DNA of 64,000 nt, taken from the NCBI GenBank assembly GCA_031289015.1, contig JAITQG010000003.1:21624-85623 (forward strand), in the 5' to 3' direction. The DNA comes from Lactobacillaceae bacterium (GTDB lineage: Bacteria > Bacillota > Bacilli > Lactobacillales > Lactobacillaceae). How positions within the stretch are numbered: the first letter of the stretch is position 1; every line of letters starts with the position of its first letter. Both the position numbers and the translations under genes were made by a program. The notes under the pieces are model-generated. The model did no database searches, was not told where the DNA came from, and saw only the letters and a program-made list of their open reading frames with translations. This document shows positions 8,483-18,465 of this stretch, piece after piece.

Positions 8483-9865
8483 TTATGACAAATCGCCCCC
8501 ATTTGAACCATATGCTTGTTTGAACCACTCAAATGACTTCTTTGGTACTCGGCGCATGTCTTTTAAATCGTGGTTGCTCCGATTGACATACACAGCCCCG
8601 TAGCGCTTTTCCATATCCGCATGTGAGCTAGGAATGTCGATCAAGCCCCAACCTAAGTACCCAATCACTTCGGCACCATCAATAAACATGGCATCCTGCA
8701 TGGCTTGAATATGTTCACGATGATAGGCAATTCGATAATCATCGGCGATTGGGTTTGTCCCGTCCCAGTCTTCACGCCAACCAATGCCGTTTTCGATTGG
8801 GAAAACTGGCACATGATAACGCGCATACATAGTTGAAATCATGGTCCTAAAGCCCAGCGGGTCAATCGTCCAATCCCATTCATTGGCTTGCAAGAAGCGA
8901 TTTTTTTCATTACCAGTATTCAAATAACGATTAGGTGCTTCGCCTACCGGAATCAAATCAGCATTAATTGTATCCGTCCGGTAATAACTAAATGACAAGA
9001 AATCAGCATGCATCTTGGCTAAAATTTCTGCATCGCCAACTTGGAAATCCCAATCAATATTATTGTTTGCCACATACGTCAAAACTTCGCGTGAGTAATG
9101 CCCATGCACAAAAGCATCATTTAGATTATTATTTAAAAATTCATCAATTTGGCGGTTTGCAAAGACATCTTCAGGCTTTGAAGTCGCTGGATAACAAGCT
9201 GCGACAGCCAACATACCACCGATTTTAACGTCGCGATAATTTTCATGCACGAGCGCATCAACTTGGGCGTGGGCCAACATGGTGTGATGGAAAATTCGAT
9301 ACATATCCTCCAATGTGCGTGCGCCACTATGGTAGCCTGAAATTTCAAATACTTCGTCGGTGAAATACAGATTGTGTTCGTTAAACGTAATCCAGTATTT
9401 TACCCGATCCGAAAAGCGCGCCAACATCTCTTTGCTATACGCCACAAACGCATCAACCGTATGGCGTGCCATGAACCCGTTATACCCCTTGGCCAGATGG
9501 AGTGGCATATCAAAGTGGTACAAACAAATCATTGGCTCAATGCCCCGCGCCAACATGGCATCAATCAAGTCACTATAATATGCAATGCCTTCTTCATTCC
9601 ACTCGCCATCACCCTTTGGATTGACCCGTGACCATGAAATTTGAATGCGATACATGTTCATGTTCATTTGTTGCATCAAATCTAAATCTTCGGCATAACG
9701 ATGGTATTCGTCAATTGCATCATGCCAATCCATCGTTTTTTCAGTGGCTTCACGGACGTCATAAACTGATAGGCCCTTGCCACCTTCATCCCAAGCACCC
9801 TCGGTTTGCATTGAAGACACAGAGTTACCCCAAAAGAAACTAGGCGGCATTATTGATTTTGACAT
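8483..9865 (-). CDS. bglA: 6-phospho-beta-glucosidase, GH1 family
   Basis: This 460-residue cytoplasmic GH1 hydrolase splits phosphorylated beta-glucosides (cellobiose-6-P, arbutin-P or salicin-P) into glucose-6-P and an aglycone or glucose. The acid/base glutamate is E163 in TFNEHN and the nucleophile is E358 in FPIENGIG. The C-terminal RRVPKKSFEWFK resembles the phosphate-binding and closing segment of phospho-glucosidases. Length fits the family. A GGAGG ribosome site precedes the ATG. It is transcribed just ahead of celB, so uptake and cleavage are linked in one locus. The exact aglycone range cannot be read from sequence. Confidence 0.93.
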   Translation of the reverse strand: MSKSIMPPSFFWGNSVSSMQTEGAWDEGGKGLSVYDVREATEKTMDWHDAIDEYHRYAEDLDLMQQMNMNMYRIQISWSRVNPKGDGEWNEEGIAYYSDLIDAMLARGIEPMICLYHFDMPLHLAKGYNGFMARHTVDAFVAYSKEMLARFSDRVKYWITFNEHNLYFTDEVFEISGYHSGARTLEDMYRIFHHTMLAHAQVDALVHENYRDVKIGGMLAVAACYPATSKPEDVFANRQIDEFLNNNLNDAFVHGHYSREVLTYVANNNIDWDFQVGDAEILAKMHADFLSFSYYRTDTINADLIPVGEAPNRYLNTGNEKNRFLQANEWDWTIDPLGFRTMISTMYARYHVPVFPIENGIGWREDWDGTNPIADDYRIAYHREHIQAMQDAMFIDGAEVIGYLGWGLIDIPSSHADMEKRYGAVYVNRSNHDLKDMRRVPKKSFEWFKQAYGSNGGDLS

Positions 9866-10023
9866 TTTTCAATCCTCCAAACTTAATGTTGAGTTACTCC
9901 ATTTTTAATGAAATTGTGCTCAAAACGTGGCATAATATAAGGCAGTAACTAGTACACATTTCACTGCTCATGATGAGATTTATCACCTTGCAGATAAGTA
10001 TAATGAATAAATTGGGAGTTTTT

Positions 10024-10908
10024 ATGATTACCGAATTAAAATCAGATATTTTGCATGAAGTTATTCAAAAGCGCCCCGTCGACAGCAACAAGACCAACTT
10101 CGGCCGTGTTTTGTTGATCGGTGGTAATAAGTCCTTGGGCGGCGCTATTTTACTTGCTGCCGCTGCGACCGTGAACGCTGGGGCCGGTTTAACCACAGTG
10201 GCGACTGATCCGACTAATATTGCTGCGCTTCATGTCCGCACGCCAGAAGCCATGGCGATTGATTGGAACGATGCGCAACAACTTGGTGAGCAACTCGAAA
10301 AAAGTGATGTAATCTTAATCGGGCCTGGTTTAGGCCGTGATGATTTAGCCTTACAACTCTTGCAAACCGTTATTTTTGGGGTTCACAAGAATCAAAAGTT
10401 GATTGTTGATGGTGACGGGTTGACCTTGATGGCTCAAAACAACATCTTCTTCCCAACAAATACGTATAGTATCGCTACACCACATCAAGGTGAATGGGAA
10501 AGCCTTTCAAACATCATGGTCAAGTATCAAAGCAACATGATGGAAATGAATGAATTACAACGTCAAAACCTCAACCTTGATGTTTTGGTGATCAAGCAAC
10601 ATCACACGCTCATCATGAGTGAAGATCGGCAAATGCAATTACAAATTGGTGGTCCTTACCAAGCAACTGGTGGCATGGGGGATACTCTCGCTGGCATGGT
10701 TGCTGGCTTCGTCGCCCAATTTGCTGAACCACGCCGCGCTACCGAAGCTGCCGTTTATGCACATACGGCGATTGCTGAACAATTAGCAGCGCATAACTGG
10801 GTTGTTAAGCCTTCGTTAGTAGCCGATTTCTTGCCAAATTATATGAGTTCAATCCAAACTAATTTGGTTGGTAATCCTGGGGCTGATGACAAAATGGTTC
10901 AATTTTAA
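10024..10908 (+). CDS. nnrD: ADP-dependent NAD(P)H-hydrate dehydratase
   Basis: A 294-residue protein of the YjeF C-terminal/ribokinase-like fold that repairs damaged (hydrated) NADH and NADPH. Seen are RVLLIGGNKSLGGAILLAA at the N-terminus, the GPGLGRDD turn and the GGMGDTLAGMVAGF motif that holds the anion hole and catalytic Asp. The partner epimerase domain (NnrE) is not fused, as is usual in lactobacilli. The reading frame is open upstream, but the ATG at 10024 has a GGGAG ribosome site 6 bases away. The gene stands alone, divergent from the bglA locus, and ends in a strong bidirectional terminator. Confidence 0.9.
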   Translation: MITELKSDILHEVIQKRPVDSNKTNFGRVLLIGGNKSLGGAILLAAAATVNAGAGLTTVATDPTNIAALHVRTPEAMAIDWNDAQQLGEQLEKSDVILIGPGLGRDDLALQLLQTVIFGVHKNQKLIVDGDGLTLMAQNNIFFPTNTYSIATPHQGEWESLSNIMVKYQSNMMEMNELQRQNLNLDVLVIKQHHTLIMSEDRQMQLQIGGPYQATGGMGDTLAGMVAGFVAQFAEPRRATEAAVYAHTAIAEQLAAHNWVVKPSLVADFLPNYMSSIQTNLVGNPGADDKMVQF

Positions 10909-10926
10909 ATAACTATTTTTCATTTC

Positions 10927-10960
10927 AAAAAGCATCGTCATTGGATTGACGATGCTTTTT
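10927..10960. terminator. Bidirectional terminator
   Basis: AAAAAGCATCGTCA (10927-10940) pairs perfectly with TGACGATGCTTTTT (10947-10960), between the convergent nnrD and nuclease genes. Confidence 0.9.
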
Positions 10961-10980
10961 ATGTGCGCTGTTATGTTTAT

Positions 10981-12159
10981 TTACGGTTTGGCATACCCAT
11001 TGCCCCGCAAGCCCCGCCGATATCCGTGGTTAAGTGCGTCGGCTTCAGACATATAGGTGAAATTATCTGGAAATGTGACTTGTGAATAATAGATGCCACT
11101 CTTTGCGACAAAGACTTGCCCTTGGGCTGCCACATACCACTTGCCATCAGCTGTATAATCACCACCTGTAGCAGGTGTTGTGACGGCAGGGGCTGGTGTG
11201 GTCGGTGTTAGTGCGGGTTCAGTAACTGCCTTAGTCGCCGAAAAATTACCCGCTTCATAATTAATCGCAATGCCTTCAGCTGAATTGATTACGATAATTT
11301 CTGTATTCAAACTATTATCTGATGATTGGATATCCACAATGGAACCGCGCGGAATATGTTCATCGCCTTTATATACCGGCGTGGTTTGGTATCTAATCGT
11401 GTTGGTTGTATTGGGATGTGACGCCCAATAGTTTTCGGCCAATTCTTCGGCCGCTCGCATCCCACCATTTTGATTTGCGCCGACATTTTGACTACGCGTA
11501 CCTGTGGTGAAATTATATGGCGAACTATACGAAGCGGCACCTAATAAACTGTCGGCAATCGAGTGACTACGGTTATACAGATACCCATGATAAATCCGCC
11601 CCGTCAAAGCAAATGAAATTGCCACCATTTCATTTTCTGGCCAGGCTGGTGGGTCCAGTGGACTCCCTTGGCGCGAACCTTTGGAAGCTTCCCATTGACT
11701 CTGCGTGAGGACAGCCCTAGCCGTACTTGAGCGCCCATTGGCATCAGCTGTAAATTTATAGCTACCAGCGGTCAGAGTATCAAATTCGGTAAACTGCGCG
11801 GACCCATTATCCCAATAATAATTTTTATTCTCGCCTGGCGCTTGCTGATCCGTTAAAGTTACTAATTCTGATAGAATTTGTGCATCTGATGCCGGCGCAG
11901 TACTAACCGGGGTATTAATCTTTTCATCAACTGGGGCGACTTCACTAGTTGATTTTGCACTTGCACTACTCGTACTTTTTGCTGAACTAGCTTTAGGTTT
12001 TGTCGAGCTGCTAGATGCGACCGCACTAGTCGGTTCGGTCTGTGCTTCGTCCTTGCTATCGCTAGTAGCGCCCACCAATGTGAATACCGCACCAATGATT
12101 AATACGGTGTAGGCGATCGGATGGCGTTTGAACCCCGACTTATGCATGTTAGATTTCAT
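10981..12159 (-). CDS. Membrane-anchored or secreted DNA/RNA non-specific endonuclease
   Basis: The 392-residue product has an N-terminal hydrophobic segment (about 14-31), a Ser/Ala/Lys-rich linker (about 40-80) and a nuclease domain (about 120-315). The domain shows YLYNRSHSI (residues 194-202, His199), the place of the DRGH motif in EndA/NucA-type beta-beta-alpha-metal nucleases. The FTTGTRSQNVG and IRYQTTPVYKGDEHIPRG segments of that family follow. The last 50 residues (YVAAQGQVFVAKSGIYY ... ALNHGYRRG) resemble the short SUNSET-type domain on other LAB nucleases but lack its cysteines. The ATG at 12159 has AGGGG 9 bases upstream; the earlier TTG is too close. Likely role: nucleic acid breakdown outside the cell. 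Confidence 0.8.
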   Translation of the reverse strand: MKSNMHKSGFKRHPIAYTVLIIGAVFTLVGATSDSKDEAQTEPTSAVASSSSTKPKASSAKSTSSASAKSTSEVAPVDEKINTPVSTAPASDAQILSELVTLTDQQAPGENKNYYWDNGSAQFTEFDTLTAGSYKFTADANGRSSTARAVLTQSQWEASKGSRQGSPLDPPAWPENEMVAISFALTGRIYHGYLYNRSHSIADSLLGAASYSSPYNFTTGTRSQNVGANQNGGMRAAEELAENYWASHPNTTNTIRYQTTPVYKGDEHIPRGSIVDIQSSDNSLNTEIIVINSAEGIAINYEAGNFSATKAVTEPALTPTTPAPAVTTPATGGDYTADGKWYVAAQGQVFVAKSGIYYSQVTFPDNFTYMSEADALNHGYRRGLRGNGYAKP

Positions 12160-12269
12160 AATCAAGTGCCCCTTTATTTACTGTGGTAACTAAAGGATAA
12201 CCCAATAGTGTTACTCACCGCCGAAAATTCCATGCTATTTATCCTTTTAAAGTGTGATATTTATTTTAT

Positions 12270-12325
12270 AACCCAACAAAAGACCCATCAGCGCATTGGC
12301 CAATGGGTTAATCTTTAGTTGGGCT
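12270..12325. terminator. Large hairpin in gene-free interval
   Basis: CCCAAC, then ACCCAT, pair with ATGGGT, then GTTGGG, around an ATTGGCCAAT core. The plus strand continues with TTTTCT and the minus strand with only a weak T-rich stretch. It could end a minus-strand RNA started near 12790 or be part of the nuclease leader. The surrounding interval 12160-12845 has no coding frame with a credible start. Confidence 0.45.
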
Positions 12326-12797
12326 TTTCTACACCTCAACAAGGGGCGCGCTAATTCGCTACCCTGTATTCAATTGTCATTCATCGCGTCTAGAGGTTTA
12401 ATCTGCAGTTTTAAACGTCTGTCACTAGACTTGATCTTAACCAGTTCATTTCAACTTACTACCTGAATCTGCGTTACCCGTTTGATAAGCGGACCATGTC
12501 AGGAGCAGTTCATTATCACTAGCATCGATTTACATCACTTGCTCGTGCCTATGGAAACTCTGATTCACATCAGTGCCGGTCTGAGTAGTTTGACTATTAT
12601 GCTATGTAACGAATCTGATTGCTAATGACGTAAGAGATGGCCAGCTCATGACCGATGTTTATCTTTTAACGATACTCTATTTATATCCTACGTCACTACT
12701 GCGACATGCCCACACAGAATTTGGTGTTTGTTGTAACATCATGGTTGAAATTGTAATTTCGTCCAAGCTTATTACCACCTTTCTTTGGAACAACTTT

Positions 12798-12826
12798 ATA
12801 ATAACACCTAATGTAAGCGCTTACAA
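12798..12826 (-). promoter_or_regulatory. Promoter with perfect cre site reading into gene-free DNA
   Basis: On the minus strand TTGTAA (12821-12826), a 17-base spacer and TATTAT (12798-12803) form a promoter. The palindrome TGTAAGCGCTTACA at 12812-12825 matches the CcpA operator fully and covers the -35 box. Transcription would start near 12790 and run left through over 600 bases without a gene, toward the nuclease gene. Confidence 0.6.
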
Positions 12827-12845
12827 GTATTATCTATATTTCCCT

Positions 12846-13895
12846 TTATAATTCCTTAACATGTGGTCCATTATTCGGATAACCACCGGCTAGAATCGTG
12901 ATAACCGCGCGGATTTGTTCATCACTAACTAATTTAGGTTGATCATGGGCAATGCTCTCAAACACCGTATCATAGACCATCCCGTAGTCGCCTGGCACAG
13001 TTGGAATAACTTTTTCCAACCGATCCCCATTTTGATTATAGTAAACAACTTGGCCATAATCTTGTGGGGCATCTGCACCGAACCCTTGGTCACCAGGCAT
13101 GATTCCCGTCTTCAAGTCATACTCTTGTTGATCAATGTTGTATTTGATGTACGTCCCCTTCGTCCCGTGCAACAACCACTTTGGATAATGGGTTGCAGCG
13201 AGCTCAGTGGCTTGCACAGTTGCTTTGAAGGCATCTGGGTAGAACATCCCCACTTCAAATTGATCATCAATTTCAGCCACTTTCAATCGAGTAGCGCGTA
13301 AATCATAACTAACCTTTTGGGGTGTGCCAAACAAAGCCACGATTTGATCAACCAAGTGCACGCCATGGCCATACCAAGCCCCATCGATCGGTGTCCCAGT
13401 GGCTTGGCCGGCTTCTGGCCGATAATGGTCCATGTGTAATTCCAATTCAACTGGACGTCCAACGTAACCAGCCTTTAAAACATGTTGGATGGTCAAATAG
13501 TCTGAGTCAAAGCGGCGATTTTGAAATGGCATCAACAAAAGCTTTTGCGCATTTGCCAAGGCAATCAATTCATCGGCTTCTGCTAGCGACGTGACCATCG
13601 GCTTATCCACCATCACGTTTTTGCCCGCCGTTAATAAAGTTTTGACCGTGGCAAAATGCGATGGCGCCGGCGTGACTACGACCACCAAGTCGATAGTGTC
13701 ATCATCAATGATTGTAGCTAAATCAGTTGAAAAAACGGTTCCCAGCGCTTCCCACTCGGCTTGTTGGTCAGGTCGCTTACCAAGGTGTGGTGTGACAATT
13801 CGAGTGACTTTAAACTTATCTAGGCGTTGTTTGATATATGGCAAATGGTAGCGATTAGTGCTCTTCCCAAAGCCGACGTAGGCAATATTTAGCAT
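12846..13895 (-). CDS. Gfo/Idh/MocA family oxidoreductase
   Basis: A 349-residue NAD(P)-dependent dehydrogenase. The N-terminal Rossmann fold starts with MLNIAYVGFGKSTNRYHLPY, and the conserved catalytic-loop motif appears as VMVDKPMVTSL (DKP in place of the usual EKP). The C-terminal alpha/beta substrate domain follows from about residue 125. It resembles the YdgJ/IolW group that acts on inositol-like or sugar substrates, but the substrate is not certain. A GAAAGGAAC ribosome site precedes the ATG. It stands alone; no sugar operon is next to it. Confidence 0.85.
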   Translation of the reverse strand: MLNIAYVGFGKSTNRYHLPYIKQRLDKFKVTRIVTPHLGKRPDQQAEWEALGTVFSTDLATIIDDDTIDLVVVVTPAPSHFATVKTLLTAGKNVMVDKPMVTSLAEADELIALANAQKLLLMPFQNRRFDSDYLTIQHVLKAGYVGRPVELELHMDHYRPEAGQATGTPIDGAWYGHGVHLVDQIVALFGTPQKVSYDLRATRLKVAEIDDQFEVGMFYPDAFKATVQATELAATHYPKWLLHGTKGTYIKYNIDQQEYDLKTGIMPGDQGFGADAPQDYGQVVYYNQNGDRLEKVIPTVPGDYGMVYDTVFESIAHDQPKLVSDEQIRAVITILAGGYPNNGPHVKEL

Positions 13896-14025
13896 GGTGT
13901 TGTTCCTTTCATGTTACGCATTACTGTTAAGTTGCAAAATTATCTAGTGATTGCTTTTAATTATACTGTATCTCCTTAAAATCGCGGTAAATAAAAAATG
14001 CTAGACCGTAGCCCAGCATATTTGG

Positions 14026-14970
14026 TTAATCGTCAGCGTTACTTAAACGATATTCTTGTAAAATTCCTTCGCGGACACCGGAAGCCGAAAAAATCACCTT
14101 TGGCGCATTTGTACTCTTGATTAAATTAATCAATGGTAACAAGCCCGACAAAATAATGTCGGCTCGATTGGCTTCAGCACCCATGATCTCAGCACGCTGA
14201 GCCAATGTCATCTTTGACATCGCTTCAAACGTCGCTAAGACATCTGCAGTCGTCATTTCATAACCATGAAAGTTTGAATCCGCTGGCAAGCCATGCTTCA
14301 AGCGATCTAAGCGCGCTAATGAGCGGTTTGCGCCACCAAGTAAAATGATTGGTAATGAATCATCATCCCCATCACCAAGCCATGGCATATGCAAATATTG
14401 CTCAGAAACATATTTGTCAGCTTTGGCAAGTGCTTCTGGCGCTAAGACACCATCGGCATTAAGTCCAAATTTTTCTGACAAATTAACTGCTCCAAACGGC
14501 AAACTAATAAAATTAGCGGCCATGCGATCTTCAATCCCAACCAGTTCCACGCTCGCCCCACCCGTATCAAGGAGCCAAGCGTCTGAGATATCAAGCGCTG
14601 AAACGGCACCAAGGTAGTCATAGTAGGCTTCTTGATCACCAGACAAGACGCGTAGTTCGACTTCGACAGCATCATAGACTCGATCAACGAATTCGGCTTG
14701 ATTGGTAGCTTCACGTACGGCAGCCGTGGCAATACCCATTACATCGATATTTTCATAAACCAAATAATCATTTCTGAATTCAAGCAACGCATCAATTACA
14801 CGTTGCATGGCCGTTTCCGTTAATTCGCCACCATTGGCGTCCATACCTTCAGCCAAGCGTGTATCTAACTTGCGGCGGACTAATTCAGTTGTTGTCCCAT
14901 CCGGGTTGAATTCCTCGACAACCATCCGAGTTGAATTTGAACCCAGGTCAATCACTGCTAATTTTTGCAT
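14026..14970 (-). CDS. Ppx/GppA family exopolyphosphatase-like phosphatase
   Basis: The 314-residue product belongs to the ASKHA phosphotransferase fold. It starts LAVIDLGSNSTRMVVEEF (phosphate-1 loop), has TAAVREATN near residue 90 and LLDTGGASVELV (phosphate-2 loop) near 140, and ends with an ILSGLLPL segment. Members release phosphate from polyphosphate or convert pppGpp to ppGpp; at this short length without an HD domain either is possible. The ATG at 14970 is preceded by GGAGA, and the longer form would begin inside that ribosome site. It lies 36 bases downstream of trpS on the same strand. Confidence 0.88.
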   Translation of the reverse strand: MQKLAVIDLGSNSTRMVVEEFNPDGTTTELVRRKLDTRLAEGMDANGGELTETAMQRVIDALLEFRNDYLVYENIDVMGIATAAVREATNQAEFVDRVYDAVEVELRVLSGDQEAYYDYLGAVSALDISDAWLLDTGGASVELVGIEDRMAANFISLPFGAVNLSEKFGLNADGVLAPEALAKADKYVSEQYLHMPWLGDGDDDSLPIILLGGANRSLARLDRLKHGLPADSNFHGYEMTTADVLATFEAMSKMTLAQRAEIMGAEANRADIILSGLLPLINLIKSTNAPKVIFSASGVREGILQEYRLSNADD

Positions 14971-15018
14971 AATTATCTCCATGCTTATTTCGCGAACGTA
15001 GCTTTCAACCAGCGCGCC

Positions 15019-16056
<1,038 letters not shown>

Positions 16057-16184
16057 CTAGCTGATTAATTGATTGATAATTTTTATTTGTCTGTTCTATT
16101 TTAAGAGTTTTCAAGCATTTGTTCAACCAAAGCATTCAATCTGGCCAACATTAGTTTGCACGAAGTCAGCAAAACGACTAATAA

Positions 16185-16227
16185 ATAAAACAAAAAACGG
16201 CGTTCATAAATTATTACAAACGCCGTT
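16185..16227 (-). terminator. kimA terminator
   Basis: AACGGCGTT and AACGCCGTT (16219-16227 and 16196-16204 on the plus strand) form a stem followed on the minus strand by TTTTTTGTTTTATTT. Confidence 0.9.
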
Positions 16228-16231
16228 AAAT

Positions 16232-18064
16232 TTATTGTTTAAGGTGGAAATAATAAGTCGCCACCGTAACATCGCGGCTAGCCAAGGCTGTGCGCAATCG
16301 CAAACTATTTTGATTATGCAAAGCTTGTTGCCATGGATAACGTGGCACAAATTGGGGAATCAAAATCGTTAAGCTATGATTACGTTCCTTAGCACCTTTA
16401 GAAATTTCATCCACAAAGCGCAAGGCTGGTTCAGTGATTGAACGATATGACGAATGAATATCTACATAGCGGACATCTGGGAATTCGCGTTTGAATTCAA
16501 CCCCCAAGCGATGTTCGCGTTCTGGGTTAGAATCAAAGGAAACGTGCATCGCAATGACTTTGTCCCCAATTGATTGTGAATAATCAACCGCTTCAGCCGT
16601 CACTCGCGTCAAATTGGAAACCAAAATAATGACGGTTGATCCATCATAACGATGCCGCTTGATTGGCTCTTGGGAAATCACCTTCAACTGTTTGGCGATT
16701 AACCGATAGTGTTTGTTAATCATCAAAAACATCCGCAACAAAATCGGCATGATGATTAAATATGGCCAAACTGATGGGAAGTGTAACAAGAACAGCGTGA
16801 CAACTAAGACGGCCGAAATTAAAGCCCCCACTAAATTGATAAACGCTTTACCCAACCAAATCCCATCACGGGTCCTAAACCAGTGAATAATCATGCCTGA
16901 TTGAGACAACGTAAATGGCACAAAGACCCCGACCGCATACAAAGGAATCAAAGCTTCCGTTGAACCATGGAAAATCAAAATTAAAATAATTGACCCAATC
17001 GCCAATGATAAGATTCCATTTGAATAACCCAGCCGGTCACCCTTATCCATATAGATATGGGGCATGAATTTGTCTTTGGCCAAGTTAAAAGCTAGTTGTG
17101 GGAAGGCAGAGAACCCAGTATTAGCTGCAACCGCCAAAATCAAGGCCGTGGCTAATTGCAACAGGTAAAAGAAGACGCCGTGCCCAAATGTCATCATCCC
17201 AATTTGGGCTAAGACCGTGGTATGTTCGTTGGGTTTAATGCCATACCAATATGACAAGAAGGTAATCCCAGCAAAGAAGGCACCCAAAATCAAGGCCATG
17301 ATGACCAAGGTTCCCGCGGCATTCTTAGGCTTGGGCTCTTTAAAATTAGGGACGGCATTAGAAATCGCCTCAACCCCAGTCAATGATGACGATCCACTTG
17401 AGAAGGCCTTCATGAAGAGCAACAAGGTCATGCCCTGGAATCCAGTCCCAACAGCCGCCGTGGCATGATATTCAACCTGCCCAGTCAAAATATTGTACAA
17501 GCCATACATAATCATCACTGAAATCATGATGATAAATGAATACACCGGAATCGTTAAGAAACTAGCTGACTCACGCACGCCACGTAAATTAATGGCCATT
17601 AAAACCAAAACGATCACAATCGCTACTGGAATCGCATACGGCCGCCACGCCGGCACAGCAGACGTAATGGCTGATGTCCCAGCGGTGACTGATACGGCCA
17701 CGGTCAGCATATAATCAACCAACAACGAGCCACCAGCCACTAAGCCAGGCATCTGACCCCAATTTGTCGTGGTCACAACGTAGGCGCCACCACCCGATGG
17801 ATACGCGTTAATAATTTGGCGATACGAAAGCGTTATCGCACCCAAAAGGACCAACACCAAGATGGCAATTGGCAATTGGAGCCACAAGGCTAATGAGCCC
17901 GCCATAATTAAGGCTGTTGTAATTTGTTCAGTTCCATACGCAACAGATGAGAGTGCATCAGACGACAACAGCGCCAATGCTTTGCCCTTACTCAAATGTT
18001 GTGAACCTTCATCAAGGGTCTTGAGAGGCTTACCAATCAAAGCTCGCTTAAAATTGCGAAACAT
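16232..18064 (-). CDS. kimA: KimA-type high-affinity potassium importer
   Basis: This 610-residue APC-superfamily protein is close along its whole length to B. subtilis KimA (YdaO). Shared features are the opening IGKPLKTLDEGSQHLSKGKAL, the SSDALSSVAYGTEQI helix, the SYRQIINAYPSGGGAYVV turn, KAFSSGSSSLTGVEAISNA, and a cytoplasmic alpha/beta tail from about 460 to 610. The tail has HVSFDSNPEREHRLG and HSSYRSITEPALRF. The family imports K+ with H+, and the tail senses c-di-AMP. B. subtilis kimA is preceded by a c-di-AMP riboswitch; here the roughly 140 bases upstream contain nothing like it. It ends in a strong terminator. Confidence 0.92.
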   Translation of the reverse strand: MFRNFKRALIGKPLKTLDEGSQHLSKGKALALLSSDALSSVAYGTEQITTALIMAGSLALWLQLPIAILVLVLLGAITLSYRQIINAYPSGGGAYVVTTTNWGQMPGLVAGGSLLVDYMLTVAVSVTAGTSAITSAVPAWRPYAIPVAIVIVLVLMAINLRGVRESASFLTIPVYSFIIMISVMIMYGLYNILTGQVEYHATAAVGTGFQGMTLLLFMKAFSSGSSSLTGVEAISNAVPNFKEPKPKNAAGTLVIMALILGAFFAGITFLSYWYGIKPNEHTTVLAQIGMMTFGHGVFFYLLQLATALILAVAANTGFSAFPQLAFNLAKDKFMPHIYMDKGDRLGYSNGILSLAIGSIILILIFHGSTEALIPLYAVGVFVPFTLSQSGMIIHWFRTRDGIWLGKAFINLVGALISAVLVVTLFLLHFPSVWPYLIIMPILLRMFLMINKHYRLIAKQLKVISQEPIKRHRYDGSTVIILVSNLTRVTAEAVDYSQSIGDKVIAMHVSFDSNPEREHRLGVEFKREFPDVRYVDIHSSYRSITEPALRFVDEISKGAKERNHSLTILIPQFVPRYPWQQALHNQNSLRLRTALASRDVTVATYYFHLKQ

Positions 18065-18206
18065 AATTTTACTCCTAATTGATGTAAATAATTTAGCTCT
18101 ACTACAGCATAATTTACAATCGTTTGCTACAAAGTGTAATTTTAGTCTCTTTAATCGTATTTGTCTATTTTCATTATTTCAAAATTTTTAAATTAATTAA
18201 ATACAG

Positions 18207-18241
18207 CAAAAAACGGTAGCACCATTTACTGATGCTACCGT
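18207..18241 (-). terminator. Terminator after the 40-residue gene
   Basis: ACGGTAGCA / TGCTACCGT with an 11-base loop, followed on the minus strand by TTTTTTGCTGTATTT. Confidence 0.88.
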
Positions 18242-18253
18242 TATGTTTATTGC

Positions 18254-18376
18254 TTACTTCTTGTTACCCATTGCCTTGCGAGCATCGTGCAAAGCCTTTA
18301 ACGCGCGCTTACGGGTCTTGATATTAGGGCTAGTCATCTTCCGACGAGCTGAAGCCACATCCATACGTTCTGCCAT
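18254..18376 (-). CDS. Small basic protein (putative metal homeostasis family)
   Basis: A 40-residue ORF reads MAERMDVASARRKM, TSPNIKTRKRALKALHDARK and AMGNKK. It has an AGAGG ribosome site 9 bases upstream and its own terminator. Very short, Lys/Arg-rich proteins with a SPNIKTRKRALK core occur across lactobacilli and are often labelled putative metal homeostasis proteins; the function is not shown. The good ribosome site, the terminator and the family-like sequence make it a real gene. It lies downstream of uvrA on the same strand, 89 bases away. Confidence 0.75.
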   Translation of the reverse strand: MAERMDVASARRKMTSPNIKTRKRALKALHDARKAMGNKK

Positions 18377-18465
18377 GGTTGGATACCTCTTTATAATTTT
18401 TTGATTACTTACAAGAGATTAGTATACTCAACTCCATTCATGTGCACAAGCAAAAAGGGTGCGCC

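Noticed and set aside
9900..9945. A cre site between bglA and nnrD (CTCAAAACGTGGCAT)
   Set aside because: Four mismatches to the consensus, too weak to call.
12330..12700. tmRNA or SRP RNA in the gene-free interval
   Set aside because: No tRNA-like end with the T-loop consensus, no tag peptide and no GGAA SRP loop could be found on either strand.
12648..12851. A 67-codon plus-strand ORF upstream of the oxidoreductase end
   Set aside because: No ribosome site, unusual composition, and it covers the cre promoter of the opposite strand.
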